A stretch of DNA of 64,000 nt, taken from contig JAJYUT010000001.1 in assembly GCA_021792365.1 (NCBI GenBank), positions 310,001 through 374,000 of the forward strand. Reading direction: 5' to 3'. How positions within the stretch are numbered: the first letter of the stretch is position 1; every line of letters begins with the position of its first letter. The DNA comes from Pseudomonadota bacterium (GTDB taxonomy: Bacteria; Pseudomonadota; Alphaproteobacteria; Dongiales; Dongiaceae). Under the pieces are notes generated by a model. That model saw only the letters and a list, made by a program, of their open reading frames with translations, did not search any database and was not told where the DNA came from. A program made the position numbers and the translations under genes. Shown here in pieces: positions 49,199 to 58,280 of the stretch.

Positions 49199-51639
49199 GG
49201 AGTGATCTCCTGTTCGTTGGTTGGGAACTGATCGATCAGGGCCGCCGCCCAATCGAGACCTTTGGCTTCCAGGACACCACGGAGGAATCCGTCGGCGCCA
49301 TGCCGATCGAGGACGGCGTCGATCAGCTTCTGGTTGGCGGGATCGGACGTGCCGCAGAGCACCAGCGCGATCGATCCCAGCCCCAACTGGAACAGCCGGT
49401 TGCCATGGCGGGATTGCAGGTAGTAGTCCCGCTTCGGTATTGCTGCTGCGATCAGCTCGATCTGCCGCGCATTGAGTCCGAAGCGCTCGTAGCCGGCACG
49501 GGACTGCGGCTCGATGGCCCGGTCGTTCGGCAGGAAGACCCGCTGCGGACAGCTCTCGATGACGGCCGGTGCGATCGCGCTTCCTGCGATGTCAGCCAAG
49601 GATTGGGTCGCGAACAGCACCGCGACGTTCTTCTTGCGCAGGACCTTCAGCCATTCCCGGATCCGGGCAGCGAACAGCGGGTGGTCGAGATAGATCCAGG
49701 CCTCGTCGAGGACCAGCAGGGTCGGGCGACCATCGAAGCGCTCCTCCAGGCGATGGAAGAGATAGGTCAGGACTGGCGCCACCGCGCCGGTGCTCCGCAT
49801 CAGCTCCTCGGTCTCGAAGCATTGGACGTCGTCAAGGTCGAATTCGGATTCGGCCGCATCCAGCAATCGACCGTATGGTCCGTCTAATGTGTACGGCGTC
49901 AGCGCAGCCTTCAGCGCATTCGACTGGAGCAAGGAGACGAGACCGGTCAGGGTCCGCTCCTCGCCCGGTGCCGACGCGAGGCTTCCCAACGCTGACCAGA
50001 CGGCGTCCTTCACCTCAGGCGTCACCGTCACGTTCTCGTGCGCCAGCAATGCGGCGATCCACTCGGCGGCCCAGCCTCGCTCATCGGCTTGGTCGATCGC
50101 CGCCAGTGGTTGAAAAGCTAGCGCCCCATCATCCGCGCTTGCGCCCAATCGATGATGCTGTCCGCCCATGGCCAGCACCGCGGCCCTGGCAGAGAGTCCC
50201 TTGTCGAACATGAAGACCTGTGACCGGGCATAGCGCCGGAACTGCAGCGCCATCAGCGCCAGGAGCACGGACTTGCCGGCGCCCGTCGGCCCAACGACCA
50301 GCATGTGCCCGACATCACCGACATGAGTCGAAAGCCGGAATGGCGTCGCCCCCGATGTCTCCGACATGAGCAGCGCTGGTCCGCCGAGGTGCTCGTTGCG
50401 CTCCGAGCCCGCCCAGAGCGCGGAGAGCGGCATCAAGTGGGCGAGGTTGAGGGTGTGAACGGGCGGCTGGCGTACGTTGGCATAGACATGCCCCGGCAGG
50501 CTTCCGAGCCAGGCTTCCACGGCATTGACGCTCTCGCGGATCGACGTGAAGCCGAGGCCATGCAGCACCCGCTCGATCTCGCGCAGGCGACGCTCGGCCT
50601 CTATCCGATCCGGATCAGCGACCGTGATCGTGGTCGTGAGATAGCCGAAGCCGATGTCGTCACCGCCCAAGGCTTGCAGCGCCAAATCGGCATCGACGAC
50701 CTTGTTCTCGGCATCGGAATCGAGCAGCGCGCTCGGCTGGTTGTAGAGCACCTCGCGCAGCAGAGCCGCGATCGACTTCCGCTTGTTGAACCATTGCCGG
50801 CGGATCCGGGTCAGGAGCTTGGCGGCATCGGTGCGGTCGAGCGCCAGGTAGCGCGACATCCAGCGATAGCGGAAGCCGAGCCGGTTGAGCGCATCGAGGA
50901 GCCCGGGGCGCGTCAGGTTGGGGAAGCCGAGGAGTGTGACCGTCCGCAGGTGGTGGTCGCCCAGCATCGGCTCGATGCCACCACTGAGGAGCGTGTCCAC
51001 CAGCAGGGCATCGAGATAAGCCGGCGTCTCCGGCACCGAGACGGGATGCCGGCGGGTGGAGATCGTATGGTGCAAGTAGGTCAGCGTCTCGGCGCTATCG
51101 AGGGACGCGACCTCCGGCAGGAAGCCGCTGAGGAGATCGAGGGCGCGATCCGTCTCGGTCATGAAGGCCGCCAGCTCGGCGCGCCAGTCGCGCGCCTGTC
51201 GGTCGGCGCCGCCTTCCATGAGTTTCCGGCCAAGCTGCGCCTGGGCATCCGGCTGCGGCAGATAAAGCAGCGTCAGGTGATAGCGGCTCTCGTAGTGCTC
51301 TCCCCGCCGCCCATCGAAGGCCGCGCGCCGTTCCTCGTCGACCAGCCATGAGGCGGGATCGGAAAACTCGGCTAACGGGTAGTCCTGGCACCGGATCCGT
51401 TCCGCCTCGAAGAACAGCGCCCAGCCGGAGCCGAACCGGCGGAACACATTGTTGGCCCGTGCCGACACAGCGACGAGCTCGGCTTCCGTGGCGCTCTCGA
51501 TATCCGGGCCACGAAAGCGAAAGGTCCGCTGGAAGCTGCCATCCTTGTTGAGGACGACACCCGGTGCGACCAATGCCGCCCAGGGCAGATGGTCAACCAG
51601 TCGATCAGCCTTGTTGCGATATTCCGCGATCCTCAGCAT
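49195..51639 (-). CDS. trbE: TrbE/VirB4-like conjugation ATPase
   Basis: An 814-residue ATPase that powers assembly of the transfer apparatus. The N-terminal half is the CagE/TrbE domain (RADRLVDHLPWAAL-type opening, here KADRLVDHLPWAALVAPGVV). Walker A is VVGPTGAGKSVLLALMAL and Walker B is TLLVLDEAWIYLDHPLFAAR, with FATQSLADIAGSAIAPAVIE after it. ATG 51639 lies in the trbD overlap; the open frame upstream is a shadow. Confidence 0.95.
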   Translation of the reverse strand: MLRIAEYRNKADRLVDHLPWAALVAPGVVLNKDGSFQRTFRFRGPDIESATEAELVAVSARANNVFRRFGSGWALFFEAERIRCQDYPLAEFSDPASWLVDEERRAAFDGRRGEHYESRYHLTLLYLPQPDAQAQLGRKLMEGGADRQARDWRAELAAFMTETDRALDLLSGFLPEVASLDSAETLTYLHHTISTRRHPVSVPETPAYLDALLVDTLLSGGIEPMLGDHHLRTVTLLGFPNLTRPGLLDALNRLGFRYRWMSRYLALDRTDAAKLLTRIRRQWFNKRKSIAALLREVLYNQPSALLDSDAENKVVDADLALQALGGDDIGFGYLTTTITVADPDRIEAERRLREIERVLHGLGFTSIRESVNAVEAWLGSLPGHVYANVRQPPVHTLNLAHLMPLSALWAGSERNEHLGGPALLMSETSGATPFRLSTHVGDVGHMLVVGPTGAGKSVLLALMALQFRRYARSQVFMFDKGLSARAAVLAMGGQHHRLGASADDGALAFQPLAAIDQADERGWAAEWIAALLAHENVTVTPEVKDAVWSALGSLASAPGEERTLTGLVSLLQSNALKAALTPYTLDGPYGRLLDAAESEFDLDDVQCFETEELMRSTGAVAPVLTYLFHRLEERFDGRPTLLVLDEAWIYLDHPLFAARIREWLKVLRKKNVAVLFATQSLADIAGSAIAPAVIESCPQRVFLPNDRAIEPQSRAGYERFGLNARQIELIAAAIPKRDYYLQSRHGNRLFQLGLGSIALVLCGTSDPANQKLIDAVLDRHGADGFLRGVLEAKGLDWAAALIDQFPTNEQEITP

Positions 51640-51899
51640 GCGAGCCAGGCCTTCTGCCGGAGATGACGGATGAGGACCGGCGCGAAAGCGGGATCCCGCC
51701 GCGCGGCGAAGACGCTCAGACTGTGCCCGATCGCCCAGACCAGGATGCCGGCCAGCCACATCTGGAGACCGAGCCCCAGCGCCGCCGCGATCGTGCCATT
51801 CAGGATGGCGATGTTCCGCGGTGCACCGGCCAAAAGGATGGGCTCGGTCAGAGACCGGTGCAGCGGCACCTCGAACCCAGGAAGATGCTGCCCGCTCAC
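51633..51899 (-). CDS. trbD: TrbD/VirB3-like conjugation protein
   Basis: An 88-residue inner-membrane protein (GQHLPGFEVPLHRSLTEPIL, then two close hydrophobic segments LNGTIAAALGLGLQMWLAGI and LVWAIGHSLSVFAA). It uses a GTG start at 51899, fixed by the overlap with the trbC stop (4 bases) and the conserved opening; it overlaps trbE by 7 bases. VirB3-like proteins work with the VirB4 ATPase. Confidence 0.9.
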   Translation of the reverse strand: MSGQHLPGFEVPLHRSLTEPILLAGAPRNIAILNGTIAAALGLGLQMWLAGILVWAIGHSLSVFAARRDPAFAPVLIRHLRQKAWLAC

Positions 51900-52210
51900 G
51901 AGATGAGCGCTCCGCCGGCGAAGCTGAAGAAGCTCAGGAAGAAGCTCGATGCTGCGAAGGCGATCGAGAGCCCGAAGACGATCTGGATCAGCCGCCGGAA
52001 TCCACCGGAGGTCTCGCCGAACGCCAGGGTCAAACCGGTGGTGATGATGATGATCACGGCGATGATCTTGGCGACCGGCCCCTGGACCGATTCCAGGACC
52101 TGCTGCAGCGGCTCCTCCCAGGGCATGCCCGAGCCGGCAGCAAACGCTGCGCTCGAGAACAAGAGTGACATCGCGACAGTGACGTTCAGGAGGCAGAGTC
52201 TGTGGCGCAT
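51896..52210 (-). CDS. trbC: TrbC/VirB2-like prepilin
   Basis: A 104-residue pilin precursor. A signal peptide (LCLLNVTVAMSLLFSSAAFA) precedes MPWEEPLQQVLESVQGP and two hydrophobic helices (AKIIAVIIIITTGLTLAFGE and LIQIVFGLSIAFAASSFFLS), the normal TrbC layout. No TraF-type cyclising peptidase gene is in the window. ATG 52210 lies 20 bases after the trbB stop. Confidence 0.92.
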   Translation of the reverse strand: MRHRLCLLNVTVAMSLLFSSAAFAAGSGMPWEEPLQQVLESVQGPVAKIIAVIIIITTGLTLAFGETSGGFRRLIQIVFGLSIAFAASSFFLSFFSFAGGALIS

Positions 52211-52230
52211 GAAGACCTCTCGAGTTGCGT

Positions 52231-53223
52231 TTAATCGTTCGGAGATGGTGCAGCGGCAAGCTCGGAGAGCCGGTAGTCGCCATTCGCGTCCAGGCCTTTG
52301 ACCTCGGCGATGGTCTGGACCTGGCGTGTGAGACCGCGGCCGGCGATGAAGACGACCATGTCGATCGCCTCGGCGATGAGGCGCCGGGGCGGTATGGCGA
52401 TCGCTTCCTGGATCAGCTGCTCCAGGCGATAAAGCGCGGCATGGGCGGAATTGGCATGGACGGTGGCGATCCCGCCTGGATGACCGGTGTTCCAGGCTTT
52501 CAGGAGATCGAGCGCTTCCGGCCCTCGCACTTCGCCGACGATGATGCGGTCCGGCCGCAACCGCAGGGTCGAGCGCACCAGGTCGGACAGCGAGACGATG
52601 CCGGGCTTGGTGCGAAGAGCCACGCAATCCGGCGCCGCGCATTGCAGTTCCCGCGTATCTTCGATCAGGACCACCCGCTCTTGGAGGCCTGCGATCTCGG
52701 CCAAGAGCGCGTTCGCCAGCGTGGTCTTGCCGGAGCTCGTTCCGCCGGCGATCAACAGGTTCCGGCGCGTGGCGAGGGCCTTCCGGAGGATCTCCGCCTG
52801 GATCGGCGTGACGATCCGCTCGCTGACATAGTCATCCAGGACAAAGACCTTGGCGGCCGGCTTCCGGATGGCGAAGCAAGGCGCGCGCGAGACTGGCGGC
52901 AACAGACCCTCGAACCGCTCACCGGCGAGCCCTTCGCCATGCGGTGGCAGTTCGGCGCTGACGATCGGGTTGTGCTCATGCGCCTCCACGCGGACGTAGG
53001 AGGCGACCAGCCGGATGATCCGCTCGATCGCGGCCGAGTCCAGCCTGTGGCCGGTATCGACGATGCCTTCGCCCAAGCGGTCGAGACGCAGGCATCCGTC
53101 CGGATTGACCATGATCTCGATGACGGCGGGATCGGCGAGCGCCGCGGCGATCCTGTGCCCCAATGCAGTCCGCAGCATGGCGCGGCGCCGATCGCTGGAT
53201 TCGGGATTGCGCCCGCCACTCAT
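52231..53223 (-). CDS. trbB: TrbB/VirB11-like conjugation ATPase
   Basis: A 330-residue hexameric secretion ATPase. Walker A is LIAGGTSSGKTTLANALLAE, the Asp box is RVVLIEDTRELQCAAPDCVA, Walker B lies in RPDRIIVGEVRGPEALDLLK and the His box in GHPGGIATVHANSAHAALYR. All are intact. It energises pilus assembly and substrate transfer at the inner membrane. Its start overlaps the CopG-like gene by 4 bases. Confidence 0.95.
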   Translation of the reverse strand: MSGGRNPESSDRRRAMLRTALGHRIAAALADPAVIEIMVNPDGCLRLDRLGEGIVDTGHRLDSAAIERIIRLVASYVRVEAHEHNPIVSAELPPHGEGLAGERFEGLLPPVSRAPCFAIRKPAAKVFVLDDYVSERIVTPIQAEILRKALATRRNLLIAGGTSSGKTTLANALLAEIAGLQERVVLIEDTRELQCAAPDCVALRTKPGIVSLSDLVRSTLRLRPDRIIVGEVRGPEALDLLKAWNTGHPGGIATVHANSAHAALYRLEQLIQEAIAIPPRRLIAEAIDMVVFIAGRGLTRQVQTIAEVKGLDANGDYRLSELAAAPSPND

Positions 53224-53657
53224 GACTCGCCTCCCGGATGCGGCTCGTCCGGACCGGCCGTGCTCCGGTCCAGCGTGCGGTCGCCGCGGGCGAGCTGACG
53301 AGCGACCTGCTCGATAAAGGCCTGGAACCGATCGCGCCCGACGGCACGGGCGGCCGCGTCCGCTTCGGGCAAAGGCGCGGTCACGTTGAGCTGATAGCGG
53401 ATGAAGAGCGCCAGGCTTTCGAGCAGGACCTGGCCGTCGCGCTCGATCCGGCCAAGCTGCATGCTGATGCGGTTCAAGCGGACGCCGAACCGGTCGTCGA
53501 GTTCATGGCCGGCCCGGCGGCCGAGCCAGGCGATCAGGGCGTCGGTCAGAATCGCGGACTTCGAGCATCCTGGCTTGGCTGCCAGGGCCTCCAGCTTTTC
53601 GGTTACGTCGGCCGGCAGGAAGAGTTGGTGCCGGACCTTTTCTTGTTTCCTGGCCAT
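53220..53657 (-). CDS. CopG-family (ribbon-helix-helix) protein of the transfer operon
   Basis: A 145-residue protein with an RHH N-terminus (RHQLFLPADVTEKLEALAAK, then SKSAILTDALIAWLGRR) and a helical C-terminal half. Proteins of this type sit between traG and trbB in alphaproteobacterial ICEs and are thought to regulate transfer or help at oriT. It starts 2 bases after the traG stop and overlaps trbB. Confidence 0.85.
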   Translation of the reverse strand: MARKQEKVRHQLFLPADVTEKLEALAAKPGCSKSAILTDALIAWLGRRAGHELDDRFGVRLNRISMQLGRIERDGQVLLESLALFIRYQLNVTAPLPEADAAARAVGRDRFQAFIEQVARQLARGDRTLDRSTAGPDEPHPGGES

Positions 53658-53659
53658 GA

Positions 53660-55693
53660 TCAGAACCTCGGCATCAGGTCGTCGCTGGCGCTGCCTTCAT
53701 TGACGGCGTGCGCGCGGGCGACCGGGCTCAGAGAACGCAGACGATCCATCGCGCGTTTGTCGGCGGCGACATCGGACTCATCCTCGCCGAGGCCGAGTGG
53801 GTCAGCGGGATCGGCGTCGACCGGTCTGACGATTGCCTCCTCGCCAAGACCAGGGTGGCGTTGCTGCTGAAGTCCGCCCTCGTCCTCTTCCAGCAGGCCG
53901 GACGTCCTTTCGCCCACAAGCTCAAGATGTGGTCCCCGAACCTGTCCGCCCCAATCGTCCGGCCGCGAGGCCGGCCGGTCGGCATAGGCCCGGTCGCTCA
54001 AGACCGGCGCCGTCAGGACACGGGCCGTGAAGTTGCGGTCTTCGTAGTAGCGGAGCTTCCTGGCCCGGATCGGAGCGAGCCCCGAGACCAGCACCAGTTC
54101 GTCCGACGGTGGCAGCTGCATGACCTCGCCGGGCGTGAGCAGCGGCCGGGCGGTTTCCTGGCGCGAGACCATGACATGGGAGAGCCAGGGTGCCAGGCGG
54201 TGACCGGCGTAGTTCCGCTGCGCCCGAAGCTCGGTCGCGGTACCCAGAGCATCCGAGATTCGTTTCGCCGTCCGCTCGTCATTGCTGCTGAAGGCGATCC
54301 GGACATGGCAGTTGTCGAGGATCGAATTGTTCTCGCCGTACGCCTTGGAGATCTGGTTCAGGGATTGGGCGATGAGATAGGCCCGGATCCCATAGCCCGC
54401 CATGAAGGCCAAGGCGGTCTCGAAGAAGTCGAGCCGTCCCAATGCAGGGAACTCGTCCAGCATCATGAGGAGCTGGTGCTTGCGGCTCTTCCTGGGATCG
54501 CCCTCCAGGCGCTCGGTCAGCCGCCGGCCGATCTGGTTCAACACCAGGCGGACCAGGGGTTTGGTCCGGGAGATGTCCGAAGGCGGGATCACGAGGTAGA
54601 GCGAGACCGGACGCGCCGCGTCGACCAAATCGGCGATCCGCCAATCGCAGGCGGCCGTGGTCGCCGCAACTGTTGGGTCCCGGTATAGGCCCAGGAACGA
54701 CATGGCGGTCGAGAGCACGCCGGACCGCTCGTTCTCGGATTTGTTGAGAACCTCGCGGGCGGCCGATGCCACGACCGGGTGAACCTCGGGCTTCTCTGGC
54801 GTGCCCAGGTGATTGGTCGCCATCATCCGGCGCAGGGTATGGGCGAAGGAGCGCTGCGGATCGGAGAGGAAGGTGGCAACCCGCGCCAAGGTCTTCTCTT
54901 CCTCGGCATAGAGGACATGGAGGATGGCGCCGACCAGCAAGGAATGACTCGTCTTCTCCCAATGCGACCGCCGTTCCAAGGCTCCTTCGGGGTCGACCAG
55001 GATATCGGCAATGTTCTGGACGTCGCGGACCTCGTCCGGTCCCTTCCGCACTTCGAGGAGAGGGTTGTAGCGGGCCGACCGCGGATCGGTCGGATTGAAG
55101 AGCAGGCAGTGCGAGAATCGAGACCGCCAACCGGCGGTCAGCTGCCAGTTCTCACCCTTGATGTCGTGGACGACGGCGGAGCCGGTCCAGGACAACAGCG
55201 TCGGGATGACCAGCCCGACACCCTTCCCGCTCCGGGTCGGCGCGAAGGCCATGACATGCTCGGGACCATCATGGCGCAGGTAGCGTCGATCGAGCCGTCC
55301 CAGGAAGACTCCGGATGCCTTGAAGAGGCTGGCGCGGGCAATCTCGCGGAAACTTGCCCAGCGCGATGAGCCGTAGGTAGTGACGAGCCGCGTCTGCCGT
55401 GCCCGCCAGAGCGAGCCGGCAATTGCGGCGGCGCAGCCCAGGAACCCGCTGGTGCCCGCCAGCATGCCGGCACGATTGAAGACGTGCGGCGCGTAGGCGT
55501 CATACGAATACCACCACGGAAACAGCTCCCAGGGTTTGTAGAGCGGAACACCAAACAGAACGGCCCATGGCGCCCCAAGCTGGGCCTGGTAGCCGAGCAT
55601 CGCCGCGGCCCATTGTGTTGCCGACCAGACGCCGGCGATGACGATCGCAAAGACAGTGGCTATCTGCCCGATGAGGAGGCTGGTCGGTGTCAT
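53660..55693 (-). CDS. traG: TraG/VirD4 coupling protein
   Basis: A 677-residue coupling ATPase that brings the relaxase-DNA complex to the channel. Two N-terminal membrane helices (SLLIGQIATVFAIVIAGVWS and the GFLGCAAAIAGSLWR segment) precede Walker A AFAPTRSGKGVGLVIPTL and Walker B LLMMLDEFPALGRLDFFETA, with the sensor region AYLIAQSLNQISKAYGENNS. The acidic tail of about 80 residues is typical. ATG 55693 is chosen; an upstream extension lacks homology. A 222-base gap separates it from the relaxase. Confidence 0.95.
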   Translation of the reverse strand: MTPTSLLIGQIATVFAIVIAGVWSATQWAAAMLGYQAQLGAPWAVLFGVPLYKPWELFPWWYSYDAYAPHVFNRAGMLAGTSGFLGCAAAIAGSLWRARQTRLVTTYGSSRWASFREIARASLFKASGVFLGRLDRRYLRHDGPEHVMAFAPTRSGKGVGLVIPTLLSWTGSAVVHDIKGENWQLTAGWRSRFSHCLLFNPTDPRSARYNPLLEVRKGPDEVRDVQNIADILVDPEGALERRSHWEKTSHSLLVGAILHVLYAEEEKTLARVATFLSDPQRSFAHTLRRMMATNHLGTPEKPEVHPVVASAAREVLNKSENERSGVLSTAMSFLGLYRDPTVAATTAACDWRIADLVDAARPVSLYLVIPPSDISRTKPLVRLVLNQIGRRLTERLEGDPRKSRKHQLLMMLDEFPALGRLDFFETALAFMAGYGIRAYLIAQSLNQISKAYGENNSILDNCHVRIAFSSNDERTAKRISDALGTATELRAQRNYAGHRLAPWLSHVMVSRQETARPLLTPGEVMQLPPSDELVLVSGLAPIRARKLRYYEDRNFTARVLTAPVLSDRAYADRPASRPDDWGGQVRGPHLELVGERTSGLLEEDEGGLQQQRHPGLGEEAIVRPVDADPADPLGLGEDESDVAADKRAMDRLRSLSPVARAHAVNEGSASDDLMPRF

Positions 55694-55915
55694 GTCGCTT
55701 ATCCCGGAGGGCGCTGCCCAGGCAGCGCGACGGAGACAAGGATTCACCAACAGCCCAGAATCTCTCAGCGCCGTTATCTGCGCTCAACTACGCCGATCTG
55801 ACGCTTTCATGCCGCGTGACGTGATGCGGACCACAAGACTGGTCGATGACTGTCCAATCAATGCTCGACAGGACTTTGGCTGCCGCCCGGCTGAACCAGA
55901 AATCGCCGCAAAGAG

Positions 55916-57898
55916 CTATGAGATTGAAGGGCCTCTCGTCCGTCCGAGCGTCCAGGAGATTCCGCCATCACCTTTAGCGATGCCCGCGACGTGCTGTCCA
56001 AGATTGCGTTCGAGCACCGGCCGCCATGGTACTAGCGTGAATTCCTGCGATCGCTCGATCAGGGCGTATCGCCCGCTGGCGAGATCGACACGACGGCGAT
56101 AGATGCCTTCTATCCTCCGACCGGATTCCTGGGCGACGTAGCGAAGGCCAAGCTGGCCAGCGAGTTGGCCACCGACCTTCTGCAGTTCGCGTTCCCTCAG
56201 GATCCGAAGGAGATTGGCCCTGTAGACGATGCTCCCCTGCTGCTCGGATGCCAGGCCCTGATCGAGTAGCCATTGTCGACGCTGCGCCAGCGCCTGCCGT
56301 ACTTCGCGCCCGAAGCCGCTGTCTCTCAGCACAGCTGGATCGCCGTCAACCAGCTCGTGATCCAGCCAAGTCGCGCCTTCTGCACTAGTCTGGCGGTCAA
56401 GCTTGACCGTGGAGAGAAGTTCCACATGGACCGGCGCTTTGCGGATGTGCATCCGCTCGTACCGGAGCACGCGATCCAGGTGATCGGACGCAATGGTCCA
56501 GGTGCCGTCCGCCTCGCGCTCGACACCGATCCCAGCACGCCTCATGGTCTCCAGCCGGCGGACGTGGGTCTCCACGAACGCTTCCGTTGCGGTCGGGTCG
56601 TGCTTGAGGTGAAGGTCAGGGCTGTAACGCCCGCCCTGCGCCTCGGCGATGGCTGCAATGGTCCGGTCAACCGCCTTGACGGTCGCCTGCTTGGGCATGA
56701 CGGCAACGATGCTGCCTTCGGGAGTCGGTTCGGTCGCGTCGGCATTGCCAATGCCGATGTAGTGGGCGCGGCCGTCGACCGCGTCAACGATGAGGTAGTG
56801 GCGGTCCGAGAGCTCGTCGGCGAGGCCCCGCTTTTCGACGCGGCCGATCAGAGGGGCGCTGATCGTGCCGGCATCGTAGACCACCAGATCCATGGAATTC
56901 CGGTCGATGCGGGCGCGGACGAGCTCCTGATGCAGCGCCTTAATGATGTCGCCGCGCTCGCCCATCCGGCGGAGGATGGGCTCCAGGTCTTGCGCCAGGC
57001 GCCACTGTCCGGGGGAGATGTCGTCTGCCAAGCCGAGGCGCTTGAGCTTCTGGAGCCGGCCGGCACGGAGGGTCTGACGAAAGCTGTCCTGGTCTCGCCC
57101 AGATCGGACCATACCGTCGGTTCCTGCTTCCCGCAGGAGACTCCGGTCGAGGCTGGTCAAACGTTCCTGCTCGACCTCGGCGCGGAGGCGGGATTGGATT
57201 TCGTGGTCGGTACGAGGGCCGAGATCGAGGGCGACGATCTCGGCAGCCCGCTCCCGCATGCCTCGACTCAGATACTCTCGCGCGATGATGAGGTCTTTCC
57301 CTTGGTCATCTTTACCTCGCAGGACGATGTGCGTGTGCGGATGGCCGGTGTTGTAATGGTCAACGGCGATCCAATCGAGCTTCGTTCCGAGATCCTGCTC
57401 TATCTGGAGCATCAGGCGGCGAGTCAGCGGTTTCAGGTCCTGGTACTCGATCGCGTCCTCTGCGGAGACGATGAAACGGAACTGATGCCGGTCGCCGTGA
57501 CAGCGGCCGAGAAAGACCTCTCTATCGCAGCGGTCACTCTGGGAGTCATAGAGATCGCCCGGCGCCCCCTCGCGCGTGACGCCATCGCGTTGCAGGTATC
57601 GGAGATGAGCTTTTGCGCCGCTCAGGCCGGCGCCGGCCAGCCGTATCAGCCGCGCCTTGATGACCACTCGGCGAGACCGAAGTGCACTGTAGTGGTCTCT
57701 TGAAGCGAGAAAACGACCGGTGCCACTGCCCCGACCTATCCGGCTGCCATCGAACCGGCCAGGACGACGTGAACTACGCCCATAGAGGCCGCTCGAGCGC
57801 CCAATGGTCCTCTGGATCTCCCGCAGAAGGGCGCTCCGCGGAAGAGAGCGCGATCGGATCTTGCCAAGTTTCGGCTCGAACCCGTCGTCATGCTGCAT
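55916..57898 (-). CDS. Relaxase/mobilisation nuclease (VirD2/DUF3363 type)
   Basis: A 660-residue relaxase that nicks oriT and pilots the strand. After a basic N-terminal region, the relaxase fold includes KAHLRYLQRDGVTREGAPGD and the metal-binding triple-His motif YNTGHPHTHIVLRGKDDQGK. A DUF3363 C-terminal domain (LGRDQDSF-type linker to LASGRYALIERSQEFTLVPW) completes it. The catalytic Tyr is probably the one in LRYLQRD. It is the first gene of the minus-strand transfer run. Other ICEs of this DUF736 type carry the same relaxase directly upstream of traG. Confidence 0.88.
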   Translation of the reverse strand: MQHDDGFEPKLGKIRSRSLPRSALLREIQRTIGRSSGLYGRSSRRPGRFDGSRIGRGSGTGRFLASRDHYSALRSRRVVIKARLIRLAGAGLSGAKAHLRYLQRDGVTREGAPGDLYDSQSDRCDREVFLGRCHGDRHQFRFIVSAEDAIEYQDLKPLTRRLMLQIEQDLGTKLDWIAVDHYNTGHPHTHIVLRGKDDQGKDLIIAREYLSRGMRERAAEIVALDLGPRTDHEIQSRLRAEVEQERLTSLDRSLLREAGTDGMVRSGRDQDSFRQTLRAGRLQKLKRLGLADDISPGQWRLAQDLEPILRRMGERGDIIKALHQELVRARIDRNSMDLVVYDAGTISAPLIGRVEKRGLADELSDRHYLIVDAVDGRAHYIGIGNADATEPTPEGSIVAVMPKQATVKAVDRTIAAIAEAQGGRYSPDLHLKHDPTATEAFVETHVRRLETMRRAGIGVEREADGTWTIASDHLDRVLRYERMHIRKAPVHVELLSTVKLDRQTSAEGATWLDHELVDGDPAVLRDSGFGREVRQALAQRRQWLLDQGLASEQQGSIVYRANLLRILRERELQKVGGQLAGQLGLRYVAQESGRRIEGIYRRRVDLASGRYALIERSQEFTLVPWRPVLERNLGQHVAGIAKGDGGISWTLGRTRGPSIS

Positions 57899-58280
57899 GG
57901 AGCTACCATTACAATGCCTGATGATCAGAAGGTGATCCGCGAGATCAGATGCAAGTATAAACTTGAGAGCCTAAGGATCGGCCGCATGGCTACTGCCAGG
58001 AGAAGCACCCGCCGACTCGTGGGCCTTGACGGCCCGGGGGTTGCAAGCCCCCCAAGAAATAGAAATGCGGCTGTAAAGCCTCCTCGAGAGCGCAAGGGAT
58101 CGTTACCCGCATGGGGCCGAGATCCTGCGAAGCAGGCACTCGGGGGCTTAGAAAACCCTAGAGCCCGGTCCGGTCCTTGGGCCAGGTCAACAGGGATTGA
58201 AAACTGCGGCGTCGCAGAGGGCGAGAGCACGGCTGCGGAGAGGACTGGCGCCTGCAGCTGAATTGTCCGAAATTGGGTTG
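57899..58280. other. Non-coding stretch upstream of the relaxase, possible oriT
   Basis: These 382 bases separate the divergent relaxase and TIR genes. A near-perfect inverted repeat GGGGGTTGCAAGCCCCC lies near 58039-58055, and several short GC-rich repeats follow. The transfer origin of such elements is usually beside the relaxase gene, so oriT may be here. Short open frames on both strands look non-coding. Confidence 0.35.

Noticed and set aside
57890-58261. Short frames on both strands between relaxase and TIR genes
   Set aside because: Composition follows inverted repeats and GC-rich blocks; a non-coding oriT-type region explains it better.
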